Positions 7,496 to 15,326 of a DNA stretch of 33,984 nt are shown in pieces; positions within the stretch are counted from its first letter, which is position 1; each line of letters opens with the position of its first letter. A program made the position numbers and the translations under genes. Source of the DNA: Thermoproteota archaeon (GTDB lineage: Archaea; Korarchaeota; Korarchaeia; Korarchaeales; Korarchaeaceae); the NCBI GenBank assembly GCA_015521385.1, contig WAOH01000166.1:1-33984 (forward strand). The letters are read 5' to 3'. Below the pieces are notes generated by a model, which searched no databases, was not told the origin of the DNA, and saw only the letters and a program-made list of their open reading frames with translations.

Positions 7496-9310
7496 CTACT
7501 CGGGAGAACTGGCTCCCCGGGAGTACCTGATCCAGAGGATCCGCCTGTACAGCTCCTTTTCGTCATCGCTCATCTTACTGAAGTATATGGAGCGGGCCTT
7601 ATCGTCCTCGAACTCGGACACCTCCGTGTAAAGCTTCCTGCCCTCCTTAACGTTCCTCCCAACTACACCGCCCTTTATCGAGATGGCGACCCTCTGCCCG
7701 GCGGTGGCTTCGGGCACCCTGTTCCCCTCGTACTGGATGTCCAGTATGGTTCCGACCCTCCTCCCGCTCTCATTGATCAGCGGGTAACCGGGTCTTATCC
7801 TGCCCCTGAGGACCTCAACCCCCACGATGGCGGGATCGCTCCTCCTGAAAACGAAATCAGGTAAGACTAGGATTTCCGCTGGGAATACGGCCTGAGAGAG
7901 TACCCTCTCCTCCTCCCTCCTCTTCAGCTCCTCTAAATATTCCTTGAAGCTCTCGATCAGCCTGTATATGATGACGTCGGTGAAGATGGGGATCTTCCTG
8001 TCCCTAGCCTCCCTCTTGGCGTCCTCCTTCACCTTCACGTTGAACGCCAGTATAACCGCGAATTCCTCCTCCTTCTGCTTTATCACCGCCGCCTCGAACA
8101 CATCCACCTTGGAGACATCGCCTATGTCGGCCCTCCTTATGGGTATGCCCTCCTTCTGGAGTTGAGCTATCAGGGCCTCCAGCGTGCCCAGCGTGTCCGC
8201 CTTGACTATAACCCCTATCTTGTCCGTCTTAATGATGATTCGCTCGACCTCCTCTTGGACCTCCTTCTTGACCTCCTCTATCCTCTCCTTGTCCCTGACC
8301 ACGTAGAGAGGGGATCCGGCGAGTACCTCATCCAGATTGGGTGCGGAAATCATCACTCCAGCAGCGGCGGAGACCTCATCAACCCTCCTGAACTTCTTCG
8401 TCGCCCTCATCTCCTGCAGGGGCTCTGGGACTAGGAGCGCCCTCACCTTCGTCACGACCGGTCCGTTGACACCAGCCACCACTATGGTGTCGTCCTTCCT
8501 GAGGACCCCGTCATAGATTATGGCCGTAAGCACCGTACCCAATCCCTGCTGCTGCTTGACTTCCAGCACGGTGCCCCTGCCCTCCTCGGTGGTTATCTCC
8601 AGCCTGTCGAGCATGAACCTCTGCACTAGCCCTATGAGCATCGTTAAGAGGTCTGGGATGCCCTCCCCCGTCACCGCGCTGGTCGGTACGATGGCAAAGG
8701 TCTTGGTGAAGTCCTGGACCCTATCGTACCTGTCGGCATATATCCCCAAGGTGGCTAGCTGATCCACCACCCTGTAGAGCCTCTTCTCCAACTCGGCCAA
8801 AACGGAGGGCGGTTGTTCCTTCTCCGCCAATATGAAAGGCCTGCCCTCCTCAGACTTCCAGCCGTACAGGGTGTCTATCTTGTTGAGCGCTATGACGAAG
8901 GGGACCCTCCTCTCCTTCAGGATGTTTATTGACTCGATGGTCTGGGGCTGCACCCCTCCATTTATGTCTATCACTAGGATGGCTATGTCGGCTACGGATC
9001 CACCCCTCCTCCTCAGGTTGGAGAATACCTCATGCCCGGGCAGATCTATGAAGAGCAATCCTCCCGTCTTTATCTCGAACTTGAGGTTGAGGGCCTTCAT
9101 CACGGGCTCGCATATCTCGTAGATCACGTCGGTGGGTATCTCGGAGGCCCCCACATGCTGGGTTATCGAGCCTGGCTCCTTGGCCGCCACCCTGGTCCTC
9201 CTGATGTAGTCCAGCAGGGTGGTCTTACCCGAATCAACGTGGCCCAGAACAGATACTAAGGGCTGCCTGTACCTCTTCTCCTTGTCTCCCTTACCGTCCT
9301 TCTTGGGCAA
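7496..9310 (-). CDS. infB: Translation initiation factor aIF5B/IF-2
   Basis: This universal GTPase promotes subunit joining. The 604 residues show the P-loop GHVDSGKTTLLD, the effector region ITQHVGASEIP, switch II DLPGHEVFSNLRRRGG, NKID, and SAVTGEG. These are followed by the domain II barrel, the conserved linker helix and domain IV. The length is typical of archaeal forms, which lack the long bacterial and eukaryotic N-terminal extension. The start is a TTG that directly follows an in-frame TAA. GGTGAC lies 5 nt upstream, and no earlier start is possible. In many archaea ndk lies between rpl24e and infB; here only 27 nt separate them. Confidence 0.97.
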   Translation of the reverse strand: MPKKDGKGDKEKRYRQPLVSVLGHVDSGKTTLLDYIRRTRVAAKEPGSITQHVGASEIPTDVIYEICEPVMKALNLKFEIKTGGLLFIDLPGHEVFSNLRRRGGSVADIAILVIDINGGVQPQTIESINILKERRVPFVIALNKIDTLYGWKSEEGRPFILAEKEQPPSVLAELEKRLYRVVDQLATLGIYADRYDRVQDFTKTFAIVPTSAVTGEGIPDLLTMLIGLVQRFMLDRLEITTEEGRGTVLEVKQQQGLGTVLTAIIYDGVLRKDDTIVVAGVNGPVVTKVRALLVPEPLQEMRATKKFRRVDEVSAAAGVMISAPNLDEVLAGSPLYVVRDKERIEEVKKEVQEEVERIIIKTDKIGVIVKADTLGTLEALIAQLQKEGIPIRRADIGDVSKVDVFEAAVIKQKEEEFAVILAFNVKVKEDAKREARDRKIPIFTDVIIYRLIESFKEYLEELKRREEERVLSQAVFPAEILVLPDFVFRRSDPAIVGVEVLRGRIRPGYPLINESGRRVGTILDIQYEGNRVPEATAGQRVAISIKGGVVGRNVKEGRKLYTEVSEFEDDKARSIYFSKMSDDEKELYRRILWIRYSRGASSPE

Positions 9311-9337
9311 TTAGAGTCACCGTGCAAAAAAGGAGGG

Positions 9338-9532
9338 TCACTTCCCCTCCTTCTTGGGCTTCTTCCTGACCCACTTTACCTTCTTGGGATTCCTACCCAG
9401 CTTGAGGTAGTTCTTGGCGCACTTGGAGGAACAGAAATACAGGATGGTACCGTCAGCTTTCACGTACATCCAGCCGTGCCCGGGCTCGATGTCGCTACCA
9501 CAGAACGCGCACTTCTTCAGCAGAATGGACAT
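9338..9532 (-). CDS. rpl24e: Ribosomal protein eL24
   Basis: This is a 64-residue zinc-binding large-subunit protein. The metal site is CAFCG near residue 8 plus CSSKC near residue 32, and the signature GHGWMYVKADGTILYFCSSK is clear. The basic tail is usual for rRNA contact. It starts 4 nt after rps28e with a GGTGATT site inside the end of that gene. Confidence 0.96.
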   Translation of the reverse strand: MSILLKKCAFCGSDIEPGHGWMYVKADGTILYFCSSKCAKNYLKLGRNPKKVKWVRKKPKKEGK

Positions 9533-9536
9533 TCAA

Positions 9537-9755
9537 TCACCTCGGCTTCAGCTTCCTAGCCTCCATCTCGGTCTCTCTAAGGATGAGTATGTCTCCTATC
9601 CTCACTGGCCCCTTGACGTTCCTAGTCAGGACCCTTCCCCTGTCCTTTCCAACCAGTATCTTAGCTCTGACCTGTATGACATCTCCGGCTACGCCCGTTC
9701 GACCGATTATCTCAACTACCTCGGCCGGGTATCCCTTGTCCGCCTCCTGGGACAT
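9537..9755 (-). CDS. rps28e: Ribosomal protein eS28
   Basis: This is a 72-residue OB-fold protein of the small subunit. Conserved parts are AEVVEIIGRTGVAGDVIQVR, NVKGPVRIGDIL and the family-typical ending with LRETEMEARKLKPR. The ATG has GGTGATT 2 nt upstream. It lies between rpl7ae and rpl24e, the standard archaeal order, and has its own TATA-like element upstream. Confidence 0.96.
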   Translation of the reverse strand: MSQEADKGYPAEVVEIIGRTGVAGDVIQVRAKILVGKDRGRVLTRNVKGPVRIGDILILRETEMEARKLKPR

Positions 9756-9789
9756 TCAATCACCTTCAGAAAGGAGGGGGGTGAACATG

Positions 9790-9798
9790 TTTTTTAAA
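9790..9798 (-). promoter_or_regulatory. TATA-like element of rps28e-rpl24e-infB
   Basis: TTTAAAAAA on the minus strand is centred about 39 nt before the rps28e ATG, predicting a start near 9768. It directly abuts the stop codon of rpl7ae. Confidence 0.5.
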
Positions 9799-10197
9799 CT
9801 ACTCGGTCCCTCCAGTCCCCTTGACTTCCTTTATCTTCTCTATGAGGGCTTCCAAGAGGCTCTTGGCCTGCCCGGCATCCACCACAGCGACGGAGGATGC
9901 GGGAACTTCTATACCAGCGGCCTTTCCCAAGTCATCCTTGCTCGGGACGTAAGCGTAGGGAACTCCCTTGTCGTCGCACAGCAGCGGCAGGTGAGCCACT
10001 ATCTCAGGGGGGTTCACGTCCTCCGCTATGACTACGAAGAGGGCCTCACCCCTCTCCACGGCCTTCGTGGTCTCGTTGACGCCCTTCCTGACCTTACCAC
10101 CGGTCTCCCGGGCGGTCTGGACTAACTCGAGTATCTTGGGAACGAGGTCATCGGGGACCTCGAACTTCACATAGAAGGGTTTGTCCTGAGCCGTCAT
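9799..10197 (-). CDS. rpl7ae: Ribosomal protein eL8/L7Ae, kink-turn binder
   Basis: L7Ae binds kink-turns in 23S rRNA, in box C/D and H/ACA guide RNAs, and in RNase P RNA. The 132 residues include GKVRKGVNETTKAVERG, the RNA-contact motif, then LFVVIAEDVNPPEIVAHLPLLCDDKGVPY and VPSKDDLGKAAG. The ATG follows GAAGG. A box C/D guide RNA at 19227 is a likely client in the same window. The gene has its own TATA element in the end of idi2 and a GC-rich hairpin just before the start. Confidence 0.97.
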   Translation of the reverse strand: MTAQDKPFYVKFEVPDDLVPKILELVQTARETGGKVRKGVNETTKAVERGEALFVVIAEDVNPPEIVAHLPLLCDDKGVPYAYVPSKDDLGKAAGIEVPASSVAVVDAGQAKSLLEALIEKIKEVKGTGGTE

Positions 10198-10205
10198 CCT
10201 TCATT

Positions 10206-10223
10206 CCCCGGAGGGGGCCGGGG
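10206..10223 (-). repeat. GC hairpin ahead of rpl7ae
   Basis: CCCCGG and CCGGGG form a perfect 6-bp stem with a 6-nt loop between the idi2 stop and the rpl7ae ATG. It could end idi2 transcription or sit in the rpl7ae leader. The predicted transcript start near 10209 falls inside it, so a leader role is uncertain. Confidence 0.5.
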
Positions 10224-10227
10224 AGTG

Positions 10228-11310
10228 TCATATAAAAATATGCCTCTCATCCGCGAGGGTCTTCAATGGACCCGTTAGCAGGTATTTCCTGGTCAATCGA
10301 AGCTGGTTCACCGTGAGTGAGCCTGTGAGGAACGCGGCGAGCTTCATCTCGAAGATAAATTTATTTAACTCATCCCTGACGCCGTCGCTTCCCTCCTCCA
10401 CGGCGCGAACGAAGAAGGGTCGGGCAGCTCCAGCCATATGGGCACCTAAGGCCAGGCATTTAGCCGCATCCAGGCCTGACCTGACTCCTCCAGATCCTAT
10501 AACCTCTAGACCGAGACCGGACACCTCCATTATGGCCAGAGGAGTAGGTATCCCCCAGTCAGCGAATCTCTTAGAGGCAATCCTCCTCGGCGATCCCTCC
10601 GGAGACCTCTCTCCCTCTATCAGGGACCAGCTCGTCCCCCCCTGCCCGGCCACATCTACTATTCCGACGCCCATCCTCCTGAGGACGTGCGCCGTTTCCC
10701 TGGGTATCCCGGATCCGACCTCCTTAACTATTACGGGGACATCTAACTCCCTCACCACGTCCCTTATCGCCACCAAGGATCCGGAGAAATCGATTGAACC
10801 CTCTGGTTGTATTACCTCTTGGAGGGGGTTTAAGTGGATCGCTAGGGCGTCGGCATCTATCATGTCAACTGCCCTCTTCGCGTTGTCGGGTCCTTCATCA
10901 CCTATGATGTGCGATATACCTAGGTTGGCTATCACGGGCACCTCCGTCGCCGTTTCCCTCACTATCGAGTATGTTTCAGCGAGGCTTTCATCCCTCAGAG
11001 CTGCTCTCTGACTTCCGACACCTATGGCGACCCGCTCGGCTTGGGCCGCCTCGGCCAGCGCCTTGTTTATGGGCAGAGTGGCCTCGTGACCACCGGTCAT
11101 CCCCTCTATAAGGAGGGGAGCCCTTAGATCATATCCCAAAAACCTCCAAGAGAGGTCTACATCCTCGAAGGAGACATCAGGCAGGGGATTGTGCAACAGC
11201 CTGACGTGCTCGAACCACGAGCGATCGGTGCTGAGATCGATATCGTCCCTCTTGGCTATCATGACGTGCTCTATCTTCCTTTGAGAGGTCTCCTTAGGAT
11301 CGTCCGTCAT
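10228..11310 (-). CDS. fni: Type 2 isopentenyl-diphosphate isomerase (FMN)
   Basis: The enzyme interconverts IPP and DMAPP, the building blocks of archaeal isoprenoid lipids, using reduced FMN and NADPH. The 360 residues show the N-terminal RKIEHVMIAKRDDID, MTGGHEAT, GVGSQRAAL, NLGISHI, HLNPLQEVIQPEG, VIVKEVGSGI, VDVAGQGGTSW and GSGGVRSGLDAAKCLALGA, all typical of type 2 enzymes. The start ATG overlaps the memo stop by 4 nt. Archaeal genomes often keep idi2 next to mevalonate and isopentenyl phosphate kinase genes; neither is present here. Confidence 0.97.
   Translation of the reverse strand: MTDDPKETSQRKIEHVMIAKRDDIDLSTDRSWFEHVRLLHNPLPDVSFEDVDLSWRFLGYDLRAPLLIEGMTGGHEATLPINKALAEAAQAERVAIGVGSQRAALRDESLAETYSIVRETATEVPVIANLGISHIIGDEGPDNAKRAVDMIDADALAIHLNPLQEVIQPEGSIDFSGSLVAIRDVVRELDVPVIVKEVGSGIPRETAHVLRRMGVGIVDVAGQGGTSWSLIEGERSPEGSPRRIASKRFADWGIPTPLAIMEVSGLGLEVIGSGGVRSGLDAAKCLALGAHMAGAARPFFVRAVEEGSDGVRDELNKFIFEMKLAAFLTGSLTVNQLRLTRKYLLTGPLKTLADERHIFI
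10231..10238 (-). promoter_or_regulatory. TATA box of rpl7ae
   Basis: TTTTTATA on the minus strand lies about 38 nt before the rpl7ae ATG. It overlaps the last codons of idi2, so the ribosomal genes have a promoter separate from the upstream lipid gene. Confidence 0.5.
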
Positions 11311-12164
11311 CTCGCGAACACCACCGAAGCGTAGCCCACCACGAATGACCTATCCCCGCTCGTCTCGGCGCTGGTGGAGTATCTCACGAGCTCCCCCTTC
11401 TCCACGCCCTTCAGCTTCGCGAAGGTTATGGCAACGGAGGCCGGCCCAGGACCGCACATGGATACGTCCAACTCGAACAACGTCCTGAACAGCCCATCGA
11501 CATCCATCTTCAAGATGGCCTCCAAGGCAGCTCGGTCCCTCCTCATAGCCTCCTCCTCAGGGAGGTAGTGGGACATGTCGGATGATGCGATGACCACTAT
11601 ATCCCTCCTCAGAAGTTCGGAGGCGAGGCTTATGGCCTCCCCCAAGGACTTGGCGGAAGATGGGTCCTGAATTCCCATCGCGATGGGGACTATCTTGGGG
11701 GACCCATATATTGCCTGTAGGAACGGTATCTGGACCTCTATGGAGTGCTCCGACATGTGGGCCAGATCATCGAACTCCAAGTCGTCGAAATGTTCCTTGA
11801 CCGCTAGGGCGAACTCCCTATCTACCTCGACCCTGCCCAACGGCGTCTCCCAGTATTTAGCATTGGAAACGGAGAATGCCGCACCTAGGCCTGTGTGATT
11901 GGGACCGAGGATAACGAAGGTCTCAGGAGTCCCATCCTTGGCCAGAACGGAGTAACCCGCAGCCGCCGTCCTCCCGGAGTACACGTATCCGGCATGAGGC
12001 GATATCAGGGAAGCTATCCTCCTCTCACCTGGCACGCTCGGGGATGGGATTCCCTCCTCCCCAATGCTTAGGAACAACTCCCTTATCATAGACAAAAGGT
12101 CCTCAGGGTCGGAAGGATAAAAAGAGCCAGCGACGGCTGGCTTTCTGACCTCCAAATAGTTCAC
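11307..12164 (-). CDS. memo: MEMO1-family protein (AmmeMemoRadiSam protein B)
   Basis: This 285-residue protein belongs to the MEMO1 family, related to extradiol dioxygenases. It shows RKPAVAGSFYP, PHAGYVYSGRTAA, LGPNHTG, HMSEHSIEVQIPFLQ, and a late SDMSHY. The conserved histidines match the proposed metal site. The biochemical role in archaea is not established. In many archaea the gene sits between rps2 and mevalonate-pathway genes, as here, with 4-nt overlaps to both neighbours. Confidence 0.93.
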   Translation of the reverse strand: MNYLEVRKPAVAGSFYPSDPEDLLSMIRELFLSIGEEGIPSPSVPGERRIASLISPHAGYVYSGRTAAAGYSVLAKDGTPETFVILGPNHTGLGAAFSVSNAKYWETPLGRVEVDREFALAVKEHFDDLEFDDLAHMSEHSIEVQIPFLQAIYGSPKIVPIAMGIQDPSSAKSLGEAISLASELLRRDIVVIASSDMSHYLPEEEAMRRDRAALEAILKMDVDGLFRTLFELDVSMCGPGPASVAITFAKLKGVEKGELVRYSTSAETSGDRSFVVGYASVVFAR

Positions 12165-12814
12165 CTGAGGCCCATTATCCTAGTGGCGAAGTCCTCATAG
12201 CTCTCCTCGAGATCGCCGTCGGGAGGTATGTCACCCCTGTTCCTGAGGACCTCCCTGGTAAGGAGCCAGTAAACTAGGGCCAATGCCCTCCTTCCCTTGT
12301 TGTTGGCCGGTATGGCTAGGTCTATGTTCTCCAGCGTGTTGTCGGCATCTACTAGGGCCACCACAGGTATACCCAGCTTGACAGATTCTACGTGGATCTG
12401 CCTGTCCACCCTCGGATCAGACAGGAGCACCACATCCGGCTCTAGGTGGAGGGGCGCCTGAGGATTGGTCAGGGTCCCCGGAAGTATCCTGCCCGTTATG
12501 TAAGTGGCCCCGGTGTACTCGGCGAACTTCCTCACGGGCTTGAACCCGTAGATCCTAGCGGACACCGCTAGTATCTTCTCCGGCTCGAACCTAGCCAAGA
12601 ACTTCCCCGCAACCCTGATCCTCTCGTCCAGCTTCTTTATGTCTATCATGCACAGGCCATCGGGTCTCACCTTGTAGATGAACTTCTCCATGTCCTTGGT
12701 CCTTATCCTAGTGCCCACATGCACTCCCGCCGACAGGTACTTCTGCTTCGGTATCAGGAGATCCTTATCCTCCACTGGAGGCACATTAGACAGACTCATA
12801 TCGTCGTATCCCAT
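12161..12814 (-). CDS. rps2: Ribosomal protein uS2
   Basis: This is a small-subunit protein of 217 residues. Signatures are LSAGVHVGTRI, FIYKVRPDGLCMIDIKK, ITGRILPGTLTNP, EPDVVLLSDPRVDRQ and GIPVVALVDADNTLENID. I start it at the ATG at 12814, which has GGTGAT 3 nt upstream overlapping the rpoN stop. The frame stays open to 12862, but those codons lie inside rpoN and lack support. It overlaps memo by 4 nt. Confidence 0.97.
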   Translation of the reverse strand: MGYDDMSLSNVPPVEDKDLLIPKQKYLSAGVHVGTRIRTKDMEKFIYKVRPDGLCMIDIKKLDERIRVAGKFLARFEPEKILAVSARIYGFKPVRKFAEYTGATYITGRILPGTLTNPQAPLHLEPDVVLLSDPRVDRQIHVESVKLGIPVVALVDADNTLENIDLAIPANNKGRRALALVYWLLTREVLRNRGDIPPDGDLEESYEDFATRIMGLR

Positions 12815-12818
12815 TTCA

Positions 12819-13022
12819 TCACCTCTCCATAACCGGTGTGAATGATAGCTCCAGCTCGGCAAGATCTATGTGGCTTATGAACATCCTCCGGCAGCAGTAC
12901 CGGGTCACTCCTAGGGAGTCGAGCACCTTTCCCGGATCCTCCCCGGCCATGACCCTCCGGGAGAACTCCTCCCACTTATCCCCTATCACGCTACCGCAGG
13001 TGAAGCACCTCACTGGGAACAT
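12819..13022 (-). CDS. rpoN: DNA-directed RNA polymerase subunit N (Rpo10)
   Basis: This 67-residue subunit holds the platform of archaeal RNA polymerase. It has MFPVRCFTCGSVIGDKWEEF and RYCCRRMFISHIDL, the zinc-bundle signature of Rpb10. It is the first gene of the long minus-strand cluster and has an AT-rich promoter element at 13056-13067 that may be shared with rfcS. Confidence 0.97.
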   Translation of the reverse strand: MFPVRCFTCGSVIGDKWEEFSRRVMAGEDPGKVLDSLGVTRYCCRRMFISHIDLAELELSFTPVMER

Positions 13023-13055
13023 ATCCTGACCTCGGCTGGGTATGACCTACTGAGG

Positions 13056-13067
13056 TTATTAAATTAT
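13056..13067. promoter_or_regulatory. AT-rich promoter element between rpoN and rfcS
   Basis: TTATTAAATTAT lies about 39 nt before the rpoN ATG and about 56 nt before the rfcS ATG. Both orientations read as TATA-like. It would give rpoN a short leader and rfcS a leader of about 30 nt containing GGAGGTTGATG. Confidence 0.5.
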
Positions 13068-13117
13068 GCCGTTGGGAGAGTTCCTGAAGGGAATGTTTCT
13101 AGGGAGGTTGATGGGAA

Positions 13118-14104
13118 ATGGCGTTCGAGCTTTGGATAGAGAAGTACAGGCCGAGGACCTTGGATGACATAGTGGACCAGGAGGATGTCATCCGGGCCCT
13201 CAAAGGTTTTGTGGAGAAGAGGTCCATGCCTCACCTCCTTTTCGCCGGACCCGCCGGAACTGGAAAGACTACCACGGCCCTGGCTCTGGCCCATGACATC
13301 TACGGCTCCGAGGAGCTCCTGAGGGCCAACTACATGGAGCTCAACGCCAGCGATGAGAGGGGTATCGACACGATAAGGACCAAGATAAAGGACTTCGCGA
13401 AGACGGCGCCGTTCGGAGATGTGCCCTTCAAGATAATTCATCTGGACGAGGCGGACAGCCTCACAGCCGACGCTCAGCACGCTCTCAGGAGGATAATGGA
13501 GATGTACTCCGCCACCACAAGATTCATTCTGGCCTGCAACTACTCATCCAAGATAATAGAGCCAATTCAGTCGAGATGCGCGGTATTCAGGTTCGGACCA
13601 ATACCGGAAGAGGCCGTCAGGGAGAGGCTAGTGATGATAGCTGAGAAGGAGGGTGTGAAGTACACGGAGGAGGGCATATCTGCCATAGTGTACGTGGCTG
13701 AAGGGGATCTGAGGAGGGCCATCAACCTGTTACAGACGGCCTCAGCCATGGCAGATCAGGTGGATGCCAAGGTGGTGTACAGAGTGGCCGGTCTCGCTCA
13801 TCCAGAGGAGGTTAGGGGGATGATAAATGCCGCACTAAAGGGGAGATTCGTCGCCGCCAGGGACATGCTCAGGAACCTGATGATAAACTACGGAATGTCC
13901 GCACAAGACGTCATCAAGCAGCTCAACAGAGAGATAATGGCAAGCAAGTCGATTCCAGACAAGATTAAAGCCCAACTCATGGTGTTCCTCAGCGAGGTCG
14001 ATTTCAGGGTAACTGAGGGCGCCCACGGAGATGTCCAGCTGGCCGCCATGCTGGCCAAGCTGGTGGAGCTAGGTGAGTCCCATGGCGGACCTTCCTTGGA
14101 CTGA
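13118..14104 (+). CDS. rfcS: Replication factor C small subunit
   Basis: This is the small subunit of the clamp loader that opens PCNA. The 328 residues begin WIEKYRPRTLDDIV (RFC box II). They have Walker A GPAGTGKTT near residue 44, ELNASDERGID, Walker B LDEAD near 108, the SRC motif in QSRCAVFRF near 151, and GDLRRAINLLQ. The length and motifs are normal. The ATG follows GGAGGTTGATG. It overlaps rfcL by 23 nt, so both subunits are coupled. Confidence 0.98.
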   Translation: MAFELWIEKYRPRTLDDIVDQEDVIRALKGFVEKRSMPHLLFAGPAGTGKTTTALALAHDIYGSEELLRANYMELNASDERGIDTIRTKIKDFAKTAPFGDVPFKIIHLDEADSLTADAQHALRRIMEMYSATTRFILACNYSSKIIEPIQSRCAVFRFGPIPEEAVRERLVMIAEKEGVKYTEEGISAIVYVAEGDLRRAINLLQTASAMADQVDAKVVYRVAGLAHPEEVRGMINAALKGRFVAARDMLRNLMINYGMSAQDVIKQLNREIMASKSIPDKIKAQLMVFLSEVDFRVTEGAHGDVQLAAMLAKLVELGESHGGPSLD

Positions 14105-15326
14105 GAAATACCGCCCTAGGAGCTTAGATGAGATAAAGGGACAGAACAAGGCCATTAGCGAGATAAGGGATTGGATGAGGAGCGTTCGAGCAGGCAAGGT
14201 GAACAAGGCCCTCCTGCTCGTCGGTCCTCCGGGATCTGGTAAGACCTCCGCGGCATACGCCATAGCCTACGAGCTCGGATACGATCCCGTAGAGGTCAAC
14301 GCCAGCGATCTCAGGGATAGAACCCATCTCAAGTACGTTGTGGAGAGCGCTAAGGCCGTCAGCCTACTCACACTTAACAGGAGACTGATAATTCTCGACG
14401 AAGTGGACGCGCTACCCAGTGAAGGGGGAGCCTTGGTCTCTCTGGTGAAGGAGCTGATAACCAAGGAAGGGGTTCCGGTTGTGATGACGGCGAATGATCC
14501 ATATGAGAGGCACCTCTACGAGATAAGATCGCTGTCAAAGGTGGTCAGGTTCTACAGGCTTCGTTGGACCACTGTCCTGTCCGTGCTCAAGGAGATATGC
14601 AGGAAGGAGGGTGTGAAGGTGCCGGACAACGTCCTGAGGCAGATCGCCGTCAACTCGCAGGGGGACCTCAGAGCAGCCATCAACGATCTAGAGAGCCTCG
14701 TTAAGGGAAGCCGTAGGCTCTCCGAGGTTATAGGGAAGAAATTCGGGAAGAGGGACGTTGAAGCGGATGTGTTCAAGGTGCTCACTGCCGTTTTTTACGG
14801 GGAGAACTGCTACTCCGCCTACCTGACGTCCCTCAATACGGACGTGGATCCTGACATGCTCTTCAGGTGGGTGGAGGAGAACTTGCCCTATGTATACAAG
14901 GGGAAGGCTCTCTCGAGGGCTTACGACTATCTCTCCTACGCTGATATGGTCAGAAGCCGCATAATAAAGACAAATAACTGGAAACTCCTGGTTTACTACA
15001 CTCAGCTGATGACCTACGCGGTGTGCACAGCTAAGGAGGGCAAGCCTCAGGGGGTGAAGCTGAGGTTCCCCGAGATAATCAGGAAGCTAGCTACCACCAA
15101 GGAACTCAGGGCCAAGACGAGAGAATTCCTATCTAAACTTGCCAAAGAGCTCCACGTACCCACTAAGGTCGTGAGGATGGAGATAGTCCCCATACTCATA
15201 GCGGATAGCAAGGGGGACGGCAGGATCATAAAGAGGCTGGAGAGGGATTTGGGGCTAAGGGAGGAGGACATAAGGGAAATACTTGAGGACCTGGAGGAAC
15301 ACTACAAGTTAGAGGTTGGAGGCTAA
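14082..15326 (+). CDS. rfcL: Replication factor C large subunit
   Basis: This is the large clamp-loader subunit. It shows PWTEKYRPRSLDEIKGQ, Walker A GPPGSGKTS near residue 47, EVNASDLRD, Walker B ILDEVDAL near 105, and the C-terminal collar region. At 414 residues it lacks the longer basic or PIP-box tail of some archaeal homologues. I choose the ATG at 14082 because GGTGAG sits 4 nt before it; an in-frame GTG at 14073 is the alternative. Its 3' end overlaps the convergent Orc1 gene by 18 nt. Confidence 0.96.
   Translation: MADLPWTEKYRPRSLDEIKGQNKAISEIRDWMRSVRAGKVNKALLLVGPPGSGKTSAAYAIAYELGYDPVEVNASDLRDRTHLKYVVESAKAVSLLTLNRRLIILDEVDALPSEGGALVSLVKELITKEGVPVVMTANDPYERHLYEIRSLSKVVRFYRLRWTTVLSVLKEICRKEGVKVPDNVLRQIAVNSQGDLRAAINDLESLVKGSRRLSEVIGKKFGKRDVEADVFKVLTAVFYGENCYSAYLTSLNTDVDPDMLFRWVEENLPYVYKGKALSRAYDYLSYADMVRSRIIKTNNWKLLVYYTQLMTYAVCTAKEGKPQGVKLRFPEIIRKLATTKELRAKTREFLSKLAKELHVPTKVVRMEIVPILIADSKGDGRIIKRLERDLGLREEDIREILEDLEEHYKLEVGG

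Noticed and set aside
12815..12862. Upstream extension of rps2
   Set aside because: The extra codons lie within rpoN and do not resemble uS2; the ATG at 12814 has the ribosome site.
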